Of a stretch of DNA of 64,000 nt, positions 44,169-57,420 are shown one piece after another. The stretch is taken from positions 53,413,213-53,477,212 of the forward strand of contig CM055870.1 in assembly GCA_029582165.1 (NCBI GenBank), in the 5' to 3' direction. Position 1 is the stretch's first letter, and the number at the start of each line of letters is the position of its first letter. Source of the stretch: Portulaca oleracea (taxonomy: Eukaryota; Streptophyta; Magnoliopsida; Caryophyllales; Portulacaceae). The position numbers and the translations under genes are program-made. The notes beneath the pieces were generated by a model. The model saw nothing but the letters and a program-made list of their open reading frames with translations, was not told the DNA's origin and ran no database searches.

Positions 44169-45980
44169 AATCCCCCCATGCTTACTCCTTGCTTGTCCCC
44201 AAGCAAGTACAAGACTCAAAACAAGATGAAAGGACTCAAAAAGAAAAACTAATCACACCTCCTCCAATTAAAGGGGCATATAGGATTACATAAGCAAGCA
44301 TACACTCAAGGACTCCCTAGCGAGAATAAGATTCAAATTGAAACAAAAATTGTTGTTCGAAATAGAGTCACATGTCAGGAAGCAACACAACTAATCCATC
44401 ACAACCCAAATGCAATCAAAATTCATTCACATGTTTGGCGAACTAGTTGGGATCGGTAGGACCTCACTTTGGGGTATGTGGGTCACTCCCCTCGTGTGTT
44501 TGCAAAAGATATAACGGTTCACTTAAAACCTTCAACCAATGTAAACAACCTACCATAAGCTTGACAAGACTCTCAATTCTCTTCCGCTATAGACAATATG
44601 CACAAAAGTTAATCATGAGGACTTTTCGAAGGTTGTAATGGGGCTAAGGTGTAGGGTAAGGAGGGAAATAGTTTAGGAAATGTGGAGCTAAGAGCCAAGG
44701 ACCTAAAGAGCAACATTCCCAATGACTTAAAATATAACACCTCCTACTTCACACTTCGATTAAGCTCAAATATATTCCCATCAAAGAAAGGTAAGGGAAA
44801 AGAGTCGATATAAGCAAGAGAACCACCATGCTAATCACGTTATCCCTCAAAACTTCTGTTTTTTTTATTTTTTACTTTACTTCTTTCTTCTTTTTTTTCT
44901 TTTTTTTTTTTGTGGTGAATAGCATGGATACATAAAATGGACTCATTTTCTTTCAACCCAATTTCAACCTCAAATGAAAAGAGGGGATAAATAATGATTA
45001 TGAGCAATGCTTCCCTCATCAAGTAAACCAACCAACGAAGTCACCAAAGATATAGACTACAAAAACTGCTTCCAACTGAATTGTTGCTCCACTAATTTGG
45101 CTAAAGGGTATGTAATTAAGAACATACCAAAGGTGCGTACGAATAGGGTAAACAACAAGACAGGAAAAATGGTTAGTAAAGGGCTAGCAAAAAGGGTCAT
45201 ATTGTTTGGTGGCTTTTTGGATTTGTTGCTACAATATGGGCCTCAATCATATTAACATAATGCACAAGTCAAATACGGTTTCAAAGACAGTCAAATCAAG
45301 TTCTAGAGATGCAAACATGGTAAGGTCACACTTAAAAGAATACGAGACTATGAAAATGATAGTCTTTTAGGCTCAAAAGGTCTCACGGGTTACCCTACCA
45401 CAATCACTACAACTAGTTCCTTTGATGTACCAAACATAGGAATTTCATTATCATGCACAGGAATTGATCAAGACTAGATGAATCACAATCAAGACAAGCA
45501 GCCTAAGTCAAACAAACAACCAAGTCTCTCTTATCATCTACATCAAGCCAATAAAATCTCATGAGTACACACTTGCAATGACAATCCAAACACACCTCAT
45601 AAAGGCGAAAGACTATCCTAATTTTTTTCTTTTTTTTTAACTTTTAGCAAGAAAGCAAGAAACCTACTCCTATATGCAACCTAGATGCAAATTCAATGCC
45701 TAACAAACACAAAAAGAAACTAACAAATATGCAACTATAAACGTCAGTCTCACTCAAGCACATGATTTTAAGACAATCAACGCAAACCTCCCCCCCCCCC
45801 TGCTTGGACAAAGCAATGTCCGTAATGCATTTCGAATAAGGGTAGCATGCACAAGAAAGAAATGACATAATGCATCACACTCTAAAAAAATAAAAACGAA
45901 GCAAATTAAAGTAACGAATTAAAACCTAATAAAGCGATTAAACGTTGGGTTGCCTCCCAAGAAGTGCTAGTTTAACGTCT
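44169..45980. other. non-coding internal region of the gag-only element
   Basis: Sequence between the polypurine tract and the gag end. There are no domains. It includes CTTGGGAGGCAACCCA on the minus strand near 45946-45961, a motif often seen in plant gypsy internal regions, and a run of 10 C at 45789. Confidence 0.6.
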
Positions 45981-45984
45981 TTAG

Positions 45985-47132
45985 CTAGACGAAACTTACC
46001 TTAGAAGCGGTTAACGCCCTTAGAAGCTTGTCAAACTCCGCAGCATGCAGTTCACAAGCCTGCAAATAAGAGAGCAACAAAATACTCATGGCAAAGAATG
46101 TTAGTTGCACTCTCTCAAATAAGTCAAAAGTACTAGAAAAATCAAAAGAATCAAAATAAGTAGTCCACATGATTTTTCTAGCTGAGTCCTCTAGGCATTC
46201 ACAATATGGATCAAGATAGGGATGAAACCCTTCTAAAGTGCCTAAGGACAAGTCAAAGACATTGTTGGTCCCTTCAATCACAGTCACATCACAAGAGTCA
46301 ACCACACACCCCACATCAACATGAACATAAATGGTCTCTTCACAGGGAATGGGCTTCTCAAGGTTCTTAGGGGCAACAAAAGATGGTGAACAAGGCATAG
46401 AAACATGGAGTACATCATCAATTTCTTTGCTTGAAGGTTCTAATCCACCCACAAACCCCTCACAAGTCTCCTCATCAATAGCATCAATTGACTCATGACA
46501 AACATCATCATCATACCTAGAATCAAACCCATGGGAATCACTCACCTCAAACCCCGTCGACTGAGAAAAAGGTAAGGATGCATTATGAAAAGCAAAGACC
46601 CATCAGTAGTGTCTCTAGGTAAGCTAGGATGAGAAGGAGCAACAGTTGGCAAAGATGACTCAAAAGAGTAAACTATTTCCTCTATTTCATTTAGGTTAGC
46701 TTCCAACTTATCTTGTTGCTCAAGCACTGCCCTCATTAAAATGTCAAGTCTAGCTGAACTAGGGCATGTATACTCATCATGGTCAAAAGAACTACATAAA
46801 CGACAAGGAGACAAACAATGAGGTTGAGTATATAATCTAGCATGAGATGCACAAGGATTAGAGTAAGAGTAACTAGCACAATAATAATTTTCAAAATCAA
46901 GTGTGTCACGTTCAAGCCACTCAAGCAAACTTCAAGCTTCATCAACAGTTTTAGCATGAAATCCAAAATATTCTAATAGAGTATGAGTCTCTCTATTCAC
47001 CCCCTCAGCAACAATGTCAAGAATATCTGATTTCCCAGGCACAACACCACGTGGAACAGGACATGCACGTAATCGCTCAAAATAGTGCCAAAATAATTCC
47101 TGCTCAAATTGGGGAAAATCAAGAATGGCCAT
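45985..47132 (-). pseudogene. gag-like open region, one stop and one frameshift
   Basis: It begins MAILDFPQFEQELFWHYFER shortly after the primer site. At 46932-46934 a TGA interrupts TVDEA-SLLEWLERD, where related gag proteins have Trp. The same frame then continues through a Cys/His cluster (CRLCSSFDHDEYTC) to about 46580. A one-base shift there leads into the last frame (46545-45985: MSDSHGFDSRYDDD... to LQACELHAAEFDKLLRAL). With only two lesions over about 380 codons it decayed recently. The protein would be a structural gag supplied in trans or used by the element itself. Confidence 0.7.
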
Positions 47133-47239
47133 TTCTTTTTGTTTTTTTTTTAAAAAGATCTAAGAAAAGAAAAAAAAAAGAAAACAGAAAACAACTAAGT
47201 CAACCTAAGAGGTTCATTTACCGACTGCTAGGGACAGAT

Positions 47240-47257
47240 TCCCCGGCAACGGCGCCA
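47240..47257 (-). other. primer-binding site of the gag-only element
   Basis: TGGCGCCGTTGCCGGGGA on the minus strand, a few bases inside the 5' LTR, the sequence typical of Athila-like gypsy elements. Confidence 0.85.
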
Positions 47258-47263
47258 AAAACT

Positions 47264-48749
47264 TGACAGGGCCGCAAGCGCACGGTGTACGTAGTAGCAC
47301 ATCAAGGTCGATCCCACAGGGATTCACTTAGCAGCTCAATAAACTAGACTCTATCAAGATTGCTATTTGCTAAGCTAATCAAGTTTTAGGTTTTGGAAAA
47401 GGTTTAACAACTAATCAAACTAATAAAGTAGGAAAGAAAACAATCAAAGAATCTATCAAGAGAGAAAGACTTCTAGGGAGATGCTAACCTAACAACGAGT
47501 TCGATTACTAAAACCTAGCCTGCACAATCATACATTCAAGAACGAATCAAGAATCGACAACCTCTGAATTATATCGCCCTTTCGATGCTAAATAGAATTA
47601 TTCTAAACAACCTAATCAACAACTTTCGTGTGCCTTTTAGGTTAAACAGAATTGAAGGTCTCAAAAAGTTAGGTTATCTAATGATTCCCTAGTTCACTAC
47701 TCCTTTTTCAACTTTCGCAAACCTAGGTAGACAAGTTGGTAGTCAGACTACCCTAATTCACCTTTCAGTACTTCTCAGGTTAATCTCAAACTTACAAATA
47801 TTCAAGGCATTAAAAATACTCATAAACATGGTAAACACAACCTTCTATTGATTCTAATCAAGAATTCATGCACAAACTAGTAACAATCAATCAAAACTAC
47901 ATTGTTTCGGGTTGCCAAACCCTAGAATTCAAAGAAACTACTCACTCATATTCAATGAAAACACAAAACAAGTTCCAATCATCACAATTGAATCTCAAAA
48001 CTAAGAAGGAAATCAAAAAGAAAGAATAGAATTGCGAAGAATACAACCCGTCGAGCCTTTCGATCCCGGGGTTGAACCTTCTCCGCGAACGTCGCTCCTT
48101 TCCTTTGCGAATCTTGATCTTGGTTTCTCTTGAATCGATTCGGTCTTGAATCTTGATGGTGGGGAAGAGGAGTAGAATGGAAGTATTAGGGCTCTCTTTT
48201 CTCTCCTTGACGGCCAAAGAATGAAGGAAAACTGATAGAAATTGAATCCCCCTTGAAAAACCGTCGCTTCCTTCCTTTTCTACTCGCGAAAACAACCGCT
48301 CTACATAGGCAGTCCGCCTCGGTCCGTACAGTCCGTACATGGACCGTGGTGATCACCACGGGCTGCCCGAGGTTGCCACTGTTTCGTTTCTTTAATTTCT
48401 TCTTTCCTTCGTAAAAAATGAGTTGGGCACAAGGAGTTGAACCGCCACGGACCGTGGCCACCACCTCGGGCTGCCCGAGGTTGTTGCTGCCCGGCCATTC
48501 TTTACTCCTTTTCGTCCCAAATTTGTACCACAGTTTGGGTTTGACATGTAGAGGTCCGTGGTATATTCACTCTTGCCTGAAGTTGAGAGAAAGTTGGTGT
48601 TTTGGCCTCAACACCTATAAATTCACATCAAAAACAACAACACCAAGTGTAGTAGGGAAATTGGAATAAAAATCATGGTTCACACATAAAACACTCCCTA
48701 ATTTACTATTAAAAACCCCTAAAAATATAGTCATGAAACACAGTTATCA
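47264..48749 (-). repeat. 5' LTR of the gag-only element
   Basis: 1486 bases, without the hAT insertion of the partner LTR. Confidence 0.9.
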
Positions 48750-48754
48750 TAGAC

Positions 48755-49060
48755 AAATTGATAAAACTAGCCGAGTCTTTTTAATACCAGTAAAAATTCA
48801 GCTACTACTTGTTTGTCCCGAGAAGCTAGAGACATTCTTAGAAAATGTCAATGTGTCTCTTGTGAAAATTTACAAGTTGAACTTCGCAAAAATAATTCAA
48901 GATGGACTGCAAGAATTAACAAGGCTAAAGTTTAGTCTGGAAGAATAACATACTATCGTCTGCAAACAGGAGACAATGTAAATGATCCGCTCGAGGGAAA
49001 AGCTTAAAGTCAATCCCACTACCTTGTGTGATTAAATGCTAATTCAAATTTTCTTATAAA
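48755..49060 (-). pseudogene. LINE remnant, RT catalytic part
   Basis: The minus strand encodes HLHCLLFADDSMLFFQTKL, with the LINE-type FADD catalytic motif, and continues across the TAGAC target site into 42059. Together with 39905-42059 it is one LINE split by the gag-only element. Confidence 0.8.
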
Positions 49061-49139
49061 ATCTTTTATACATAAAATAAATAAATAAGTTAATCAAATA
49101 TCACCCTACAAAAGTTCAAAGAAATCTCAGCTTCACCTA

Positions 49140-49351
49140 CTACCTCCGTCCCAAAATGTTTGTCTGTTGACTAAATTTTGACTATTGATTACTCACAAAA
49201 TATAATGAGTTACAATATAAAATTACTGTCATTGTAATCTTTAACAAATTATCTTCCTAATGGTAGTGATTTCATATTTTAATTCATTATAATTTGTGAG
49301 TAATTAACAGTCAAAATTAGTCATCGGACAAATATTTTGGGACGGAGGCAG
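49140..49351. mobile_element. complete Stowaway MITE
   Basis: CTACCTCCGTCCC and GGGACGGAGGCAG are the inverted repeats, with TA on both sides (49138-49139 and 49352-49353). The two halves form a long hairpin around TTACTGTCATTGTAATC. AT-rich and non-coding. Confidence 0.9.
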
Positions 49352-49353
49352 TA

Positions 49354-50229
49354 CATGAGTACATGATTAACTAGGTATATATACACACCTGCATGCAAAT
49401 CAAAGGCCAATGTAATTATTAGTACAAAGGACCCAAAATATCATGTGATAATATTGTATAGAAACAATGAAAAGACAAGAAAATTAGGCATAAAATATTC
49501 CATTGCTACTCTCATTAATTTAATCAACCAAAGGAATATAATGCAAAGTTGGCGTTACATCAACATTGCTGGCTGGTGGGGATAACAAACCCCACAACAT
49601 GTACATCCAAGTAAAATTAGGAATTTCTTAATATTCTTCTTTTATATATATAATATTAGTTATAAATCATGCTTAATGTGAATAATAATAACTTTCTTGA
49701 TGTGGTAAAAATAGAAATTGATCCATAATATAGAACATTGTAGGGAGCTTGATTTTTTTTGAGTGATCAAAAATCTACATAATATATGCTCGATCAATAT
49801 TAAAACTAATCAATACTATGATATATGTAGGACTTTTTTTAGACATTTTCCGGAATTACTAAAATATAAAGAACAGTGTCAACAACATAATTTAGATACA
49901 ATTTCATCGAAAGTACATGAAATACCATTTTATTAAATTTTGAAAGCATTAGGCAAAACAAAAAAAAACCGTACATTATGCCCTTCCCTTTATAAAACAA
50001 CCTAAAAATGTAAAATAAAATATGAAAAAACCATCTAAATAATAAATAAAATTGTAAAGAATAATGATTTTCAAATGCATCAACTATAGTTTTTTTTTAA
50101 AATAATAGTAGTAATAGTAATCTTAGTAGTAATAACAATTTATAATATGTAAGAATTTTTTTTTATATTTATTTGTGAGTAAAGCTTTTATAATATAAAT
50201 AAAATATAATTTTATTCTTTTATTTCACA
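49354..50229. other. AT-rich intergenic stretch
   Basis: No gene or clear repeat family was recognised. Confidence 0.5.
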
Positions 50230-51165
50230 AATACTATTACCGTGACGGAAAAAAAATACTTTGCATTCGCTCTGTCGCTCACATTTAAATCAATGCGATT
50301 CTCAATTTTCCCAACTCGATGATATTCTACTAACGTTAAATACTAGTTTCGAAAGCTTTCAGAATGTGGAGGTAAAATCCTCCCATGATAAGAATATGAT
50401 AAGTCATTGAGGTGGTGGCTGACAACCTTGAAGCTCACATTGCAATCTGAATGTTATTCCATCTGTTATCTCTCCTAGTGGTGACTTTGTTGTTTTAGGG
50501 GATTCTGATCAAACCATCTCAAACTCTTTTTCGTGCTGCTTTGAGACATCCAAGAACTAGCAGTATCGGTGTCCCTATTTTTCATGATTTTAGTTGTCTT
50601 CACCCCGAAACGCGTCTACATCTGCATTAAATGGTGATCAGAAAGACAGTAAGGACATTGATTCCTTGTCGTTTCACTTTAGAGCCGACCCCTCTAGCTT
50701 AGAAGGTTCCAAAGCATGTACCAAAAGGAAGAGGAGGGAAAAAAACCTTGTTACAAACTAAGGTGAGAATGACTATAAAAGCAATCCAAATGGCTAAATA
50801 TACTTCAAATGAAGACCCTAGGGCCTAAAGGAGTCCAATAAATTAAAGATATCAATACGAAGACTTGTAGGGATGTATTATTTGGCAATTGTAGTGGCTT
50901 GTGAATCATTGGTGATTAGGTTGCAACTATGGAATACTTCAAGAGGGACGAGAAAAAAAATTAATCTTAATTTTTATCATATTTTCAGTAGTCTATTCTC
51001 TTCTAAGGTTCTTAATTTTGTGTCGGGCACCTATGTGAATTGCTCTGCATGTTGCTCCAATTGTGTGCTTTTTGTTGTTTTGTGTTGCTTTGCTGTTTTA
51101 GTGCCACTCTTTGTAACATATTTGATGCAAACGTTCTTTTATTGACTTTCAATAATAAAAAAAAA
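50230..51165 (+). mobile_element. possible 5'-truncated LINE, 3' end with A tail
   Basis: The end TTTATTGACTTTCAATAATAAAAAAAAA is typical of plant LINE tails. The flanks AATACTATTA (about 50231) and AATACTACTATTAT (after the A tract) may be a target duplication. No protein motif could be read with confidence. Confidence 0.35.
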
Positions 51166-51684
51166 TACTACTATTATGATCTGAGTGCTTACTTACTAGA
51201 AAATTGTTTACATTATTATCATTTAATATCTTAAAAGAAATATTTACATCCAGTATTTTTATAAAAATTATTCAATAATAAATTAAAGTCATCTATGGCA
51301 TAATCTTAGGCATGACATGTGCTAAAGGATTAACATAAATGCCAACCATGCATGTTGATTCCTTTTTGAATTGAACAACTAATTTTTATGGAGAATAAAT
51401 TATAGATAATATTAACATCATATTTTAGTGGTTGGTATGTATGACATAAATAGGTATCCTGGAAATATATGATATAGTGCAACTGCCAATGACCAGGACA
51501 ATTAATTAATTAATTAGTCCGGTGTTTGATGTTAGGGACAATAATTTAAGAACCTTTTTGCAGAAAAAGGAAGAAGTTATTTTGTAACTTATTTTAAATT
51601 GAAATTTAATTATTAAGAATTGGTACTTTCAAAAAGTTATATGGTGCTGCTTTTCCAACAAATGTGATTTAATGTTAAATTCCA

Positions 51685-51955
51685 AATATTCCATATGTTC
51701 CATATTAATTATCGTATTTGAAAATTGTGCAGTCAAATCTTAAAAATTTTGACCGTAAAATTCTCTATATATACAATAATTTGTTATATAAAATTACCTC
51801 CATTAAATTCATAACGAAAAATACGATCATAAAAATATAAAAAATATTGCAATTGTTAATAACATATTATGTAAGAAATTATTGATCAAAGAGTGACATG
51901 GAAGACCGTAATAGTCAAAATTATGACAATTAATATGGAATGGAGGGAGTAATTT
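51685..51955. mobile_element. Stowaway-like MITE, degenerate
   Basis: The right end AATATGGAATGGAGGGAG followed by TA is paired with ATTCCATATGTTCCATATTAA at the left. The AT-rich interior has AAATTACCTCCATTAAATTC. The adjoining 51166-51684 and 51956-52640 are AT-rich, with no supported gene. Confidence 0.5.
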
Positions 51956-52639
51956 TTAAAATGAAAAACATATATTTATCCATGTCATAAACGAATTACC
52001 ATCCTACTAAATGTAATTTTCAGCTATTCCTCGGTGTAAATCGAAAATAACAAGGATCTTAAATTGAAGAGTGGGTCGATTTAACCAATCCATAACTCAA
52101 ATTGTGTTGGGGATGTAATAAGAAGTCGGAAGGAAAATGAAAGGGTGGACTTCCTTAGTTGATAGTAAGGTCGAGGTTAATGCACTCGGAGTCAGGAGAT
52201 GTTTCAAGGTGGTCAAGATGGGAATCATGCTTGAAAGTTGAAGGAAGTTGAGTTTGGTTCCAAAAAGGAGCGACACCAGTAGTATTGGGAAAAATGAGTA
52301 TTGATTGTCACTGATGGTTATTAAGTGAGTTTATAGGGTTTGTACTCTATGGTTTTAGGGTGACTTTAATAAGGAAATTTTGTATCCTATGGTATGAATT
52401 GTTAGGTATCATGCTTATTAAGTATGGTGCAATCAAAATCTTAACTTTGAAGCTTTGGTTATAAAAAAAAAATTGATGGGAGTTTAAAGGGCTTGCCTTT
52501 TAAGTTGATTATAATGATCATAAGGAATAAATCCATCTACTAACTCATGTAGATTGAGTGAACAATCAAAATTAAATTTGATCCAATTGAATATTGGTTG
52601 GTTCCATCTAATTTAACTTCTTTATTGAGCCTCTCTTTG

Positions 52640-53180
52640 TTGCAGTTTTTGTTCTATACTAGAAATTTGTTCTATGAGTTGGAGAATTTTCTTCTAGATT
52701 CATAAGTTGTTATGATCTTAAAAGATTTGTCGAACGAGTTTACTACGAAAGGCTGAGTTTACAACTTGCGTCTTTCTAAGACTCAAGCCTCCCATTTCTT
52801 TTGGCCAATAAATTTATCCCATTGAAATCATAGACATCCCTTGGTTAAAGATGAATTCTTCCAAAATAAGTTTTTTTAAAATTCAGTTTATCAACTAAAT
52901 TGCAAGTTGTTTTTTACTTAAAAAATTATTACATATCATGAACAGGAAGAGTCTCTAAATTTCTTAAGAAATGAATCGTCTTCTTGCCTTGGATGCAAAT
53001 TTAGCTCCCCAATTGGGAAATTTTTTATTAGCATTTTCCAAATTCGAATAGAACAATTCAACTTTTTATCGCCAAAATGTAAAGGCATAAGGAGGAATGA
53101 ATTTCAAATACTTGGAAGACTTCAACACTACCCTTCTTATCAAACAACTGTGGAGGTTGGTTCCTTCTCCAAACCCACCG
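52640..53180 (-). pseudogene. second LINE fragment
   Basis: The minus strand shows FWKNSSLTKGC, WDKFIGQK and then MGGLSLRKTQVVNSAFRSKL, the same post-RT region as in the 41.9-kb LINE but from a different copy. Stops and shifts are frequent. Confidence 0.7.
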
Positions 53181-53769
53181 GGTTATACCTCCTAAAAGCT
53201 AAATACTATCTACATGATGAGGTGATGAATGCTAGACTAAATCATCGACCAAGTTTTACTTAGTGTAGGGTTATATGAGCTAGAGACCTCATACATTAAA
53301 GGAGGGGGAAGCCAAAAACCAGTGAGTGGCTTATCATACGTCTACGAGTGGTTGAAACGCGTTCAAACTGTTATTTAATTTGCTATAAATTAATCTAATG
53401 AATACTGATCAATGCTCATTAACAATCATCAATATTGGTCAGCACTCATCAACATTGATCCATAGTTGCTTATCATACGCCTAAAAGAACAAGGACATAA
53501 AATAGTTTGTTCAAAACTAACATTCAACTTCAATAATTATATAAAAGATTAATATAGATTGTTTATAAGTTTTTGACACCTGCTTATAACCATTGAAAAG
53601 TTATATTTTTTGATGCTTAACGTCTCAAAGGATATATTGTACATTTGCATTGGTCAACCAAAATAATCATTCAATTAACCTTTTTTTTTTTACTTTTTTA
53701 TGAATATATAGATAATTAATAATTTAATTGGGTATTCGAGTAAATAAAGAGATTTTGTAGATTACATGG

Positions 53770-54550
53770 ATTCATAAAAAGTACACCAGATAGGCTACTT
53801 GGTGGAACTACTCACCTCCATATGTGTTTGCACATATTTCAAACATCTACGCGGAGTGAGAGAACTATTCAAATGTGGTTGCTCATTCTGTAGAAGATGG
53901 TGACAGGACGCTGATGTTAATGAAGACTACAAAGTTACACAACGATATAAATGGCTCCTGTATCGCCAAACCATATTTGATGGGGTGGAGGTATCATGAA
54001 ATTCCCTAACAACTCACAGACATACCTTCACATTCTAGATGATGTTCAGGGAAAGACTCCTAGTTAGAAGTCGTACTCATAGATGGGGCTTGAACATCAA
54101 TGTCAATTGTCCCATTTGCCAGGAGACTGAGGCAATGCGAGGGCATCTTTCATGGCTTGCTCCTACAGTAAGGGGATTCGTGGTGCTATTGTTAGTTGAC
54201 TCTAATGTGAATTTTTCAAGGATTATGGTGAATACTTAGATTGGGCAGAACATTTGACCGCCCTTGACAAACCAGGGCAAATCAAATACCTTGTGTACGC
54301 TATTTTTAGAGCGTACATCTGCCATATTTGGTGGTAATGGAACAATAGAGTCCATGGGAGCAAAGAAGACACCCTCACACCATCCTTCTACAAATGAAAG
54401 ATGTTGTTTGGACCCGTTGTCCCGCGTATGCCAAGCATCATAGCAAGTTTAAGGGCTAAATTTGTAATTGGAGCTTAGGTTGTGTCCCTCCTCCTTTTTT
54501 TTTGTACAATTTTGTCGGTTAATGTATCCTTTGTTTCCTTATAAAAAATT
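53770..54550 (+). pseudogene. third LINE fragment, zinc-binding 3' region
   Basis: An open stretch has SRTHRWGLNINVNCPICQET (zf-RVT: Cys-x2-Cys with a later His). Further on are GQIKYLVYAIFRAYICHIWW and WNNRVHGS. The end is a T-rich tail near 54490-54545. This is the 3' part of an L1-type element on the plus strand. Confidence 0.75.
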
Positions 54551-55387
54551 ATTTGTGATGTCTCCAGTGACAACAATCATTTAATAAATTACTAGTCACA
54601 TTCATATTGAAAAGTCATTATATTATCACTTATAATCATAGTAAAATATTTTAAAAAGTCACCATACAACATCCGTGTCTCACAGTAAGATATGTGAAAC
54701 GGTACGAGACTAGATTTTGCGTTGAAACTTTTAAATAAAAAAGTGTTTGGTAAAAACCCCATAGAAAGTTTTCTTAGAGAAATATTGAAGAAGTTTTACA
54801 TGGGAAAAATTTTCCTGAGAAAATCCAAGAGAAATTTTCTCTATGTAAAGGTGAGAAATTGTGAATCCCCTATAAAATTATTTCTAAAGTCAAAATACAA
54901 TCGAATATGTAGAAAATAAATCAACTTAGAAAAATTTGACAATTTTCCCATAAATTTTCCCCATGTACTCTAAACAAAAACCACAAAATATTTCCCCATG
55001 TGTCATAATTCCAAGCTAAGATTTTATTGGTGGATAACCCCCATAGAAATGCATGTCACCAAAACAAAAAGCTTTAAATATGATAGCAAATAAAAATAAG
55101 ATTTTAATTTTGATTGGAAAGAAAAATAAAAAAAATAATGTTGGTTACAATTACAACCAAGATGCCCTGGGCATGGACCACAACCAAATAAAACTCTCCC
55201 AATTCCAACTTGCAATAATCAGACAACACAACAACACCAACAACAACACTCCTCTCTCTTTCTCTCTCTACTTTCTCTCTCTAGCACTCTGTCTAGTAGA
55301 CTCATACTGCTTTCCAGCCCACAAAATTATGCAAATTTCCCCTTTTTCTTCTCCCCAAATTCTTCAATTTAAAGTGTTTTCAGCCCA

Positions 55388-55640
55388 ATTAGGCTTCTGG
55401 GTTTTTACTGAACCATCAAATTTGTGAGTAATTCATCTGGGATTTTGGTGGGTGAGGGGAATTTTACCACCAAAACCCAAATTAGTCTTCTGGGTTTTTA
55501 CTGAACCATCAAATTTGTGGGTAATGCATCTGGGATTTTGGTAGGGTGAGAATAATTTTACCACCAAAATCAAAGTTGGTCTTCTGGGTTTTTACTGAAG
55601 CAGCAAAAATTTGTGGTTAATTTTACCACTACTAACGGCT
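55388..55640. repeat. three-copy tandem repeat, period about 90 bases
   Basis: AATTAGTCTTCTGGGTTTTT...TTTTACCACCAAAA is repeated nearly three times; the third copy is shorter. Confidence 0.85.
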
Positions 55641-56469
55641 AATTTCAACAGAAGAAAACAAACCCGGATGATTTATAGAAAAAAGAGAGAAACTTTTGAT
55701 CGAGAGAGAGAAATTGTGGTGGGTGTGTCGGCGCAGGGGTCACCTCCATTCGACATTGTCGTGTTTGAAGGGCATTCATAATCATAATCATTCTTTCTTG
55801 CTTGCGTTCGAAATTTAATTTTTAGGGTTAATTTAATCCCAAGTACAACTTGATGAAGTGGATTGATTAGCTGCCATTACCAACATCTTTTAGTTTATCT
55901 CTCTACTGTTTCTGGGCTTCTTTTCATATATTCTTTCAGAGAGAGAAATAGAGAGATATAGAGAGAGAAATTTAGAGAGAGAGAAATTATGGGTTTGCAT
56001 TCAATAATGCAAAGACCCAGTTCTTATATTGGTTGATTGGATTTGGGATTTTGGAGGGGTTGAGTTTTTTTGCAGTCAATGTGGCAAAATCTGGTGGTGA
56101 ATTTGAATTTTCTGGAGTTGGGCGTGAATGTTCATGTGGGTGCATCAGAGATTTGAAGATAGATGTAATCTGGATGCTTTGGATTGCACCTGAAAGTTGT
56201 GATTTTCCGCGACATATGCCCATTTGATTGTATCTGTCTAGACTTCAGGTTTGCAAAGGATTTACTTCTTCTATCTATTTCATTTTTACCCCTTTGTTTA
56301 GGGTATAATGTGATGCATCATGGTTGATAACTCTTGTTGACTCTAGAATCACTGAACTTCATTCATTGTAGAAGCTTATAGGTTGCATGTATTCATATGG
56401 TAAGTTTTGTCCCTAATGTGGATAGTTGAAAAAGATTATGTTTTTCAACTTAGATTGTAATGGACTTAA

Positions 56470-57420
56470 GTAAAATGCCTCGTTAAACCTCTTATTTTCC
56501 ATGGAGTTGTAGGTAGCGAGCATTTTCAAAATCTTGGGTCAATTGGAATCAGTCTCTCTAAATTGCAAAATTTAGCGGTAAGATGGCTGCAGGGCGGGAT
56601 TTTGGGGTGGTGGTTTTGGTCTGCATTCATATTGTAAGTATGTAGTCTAGTCCCAGAAGGAGAAAATAATGAACTATGAAGTGCAATTCTTAGCAGAACC
56701 CATCTTCCAATTGGTGGTTATAAGCAGCGGACAATTTCTACGTCTTGGGTCAATTGGAATCTGTCTCTCTAAATTGCAAAATTTAGGGGTGGGGTTGCCG
56801 CATCCGACCCATCCCATCCGTACCTTGCCTAGGCGGGGTTTCGGAGTATTGGTTTTGGTCTGCATTCATAGTGTAAGTATGTAATCTGGTACCTGAGGGG
56901 GGTAAAGATGAACTATGAAGTGCAATCCATAAGAGAATCCCTCTTCCAATTGGTGGTTGTATACTCGTAGGCCGTTGATTTGGAACTTGAAGGTTGAAGT
57001 GTTGAAGCGTTGGTTTAGTATGTGAGCATGGTGGCATTAGGTGAGAACATATCATACTTGATGTTTGGGATGATCACCAAAACCGAAACCGAAACCAAAA
57101 CCAATACTCTGAAATCCCAACCAGGTGAAGTATGGAGCTTGCCCTAAATTTGTAATTTAGAGAGACTAGTTCCAATTAACCCAAGATTTAAAAGTCGTTT
57201 GCCACCTACTACTCCATGAAAAAAGAAAGAAGCAGAAGCGGAGGAGGTTTAATGATGCATTTTACTTTAGTCCATTACAATTTAAACCACAACCAAAACC
57301 AAAACCAAAACTCCAAAATCCCCCCAAGCGAGGTATGGAGGGGTCGGGTGTAACAGTCTTACCCCCTAAATTTTGCAATTTAGAGAAGCCCGTTACAATT
57401 TAAGTTGAAACTATCCACGT
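56470..57420. repeat. cluster of SINE-like repeats, both orientations
   Basis: Copies of a block with CAATTGGAATC-GTCTCTCTAAATTGCAAAATTTA-GGGT, a GCCG/CTGC-ATCCGACCC part and TATTGGTTTTGGTCTGCATTCATA occur at about 56520-56640 and 56750-56880. Inverted copies lie at about 57090-57240 and 57280-57400. A further copy is in kinase intron 5 (60150-60345). The GACTGC-TATCCGACCCTCC core resembles the 3' body of plant Au-type SINEs, an inference from memory. Confidence 0.55.

Larger units (their letters stand above)
42060..48749 (-). mobile_element. non-autonomous LTR retrotransposon (gag-only) with perfect TSD TAGAC
   Basis: LTRs at 42060-44168 and 47264-48749 start TGACAGGGCCGCAAGCGCAC and end CAGTTATCA. 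The 5-base target duplication TAGAC is exact (42055-42059 and 48750-48754). The element reads on the minus strand: primer site next to the right LTR, polypurine tract GCATGGGGGGATT next to the left LTR. Only a gag-like region is present; protease, RT and integrase are missing, as in TR-GAG/LARD elements that depend on a partner. The primer site is typical of Ty3/gypsy elements of the Athila/Tat group. Confidence 0.9.

Noticed and set aside
43495..48340. A pair of duplicated protein-coding genes starting MYGLYGPRRTAYVERL
   Set aside because: Both copies lie in the two LTRs of the gag-only element, so the duplication is the LTR pair and no domain is recognisable.
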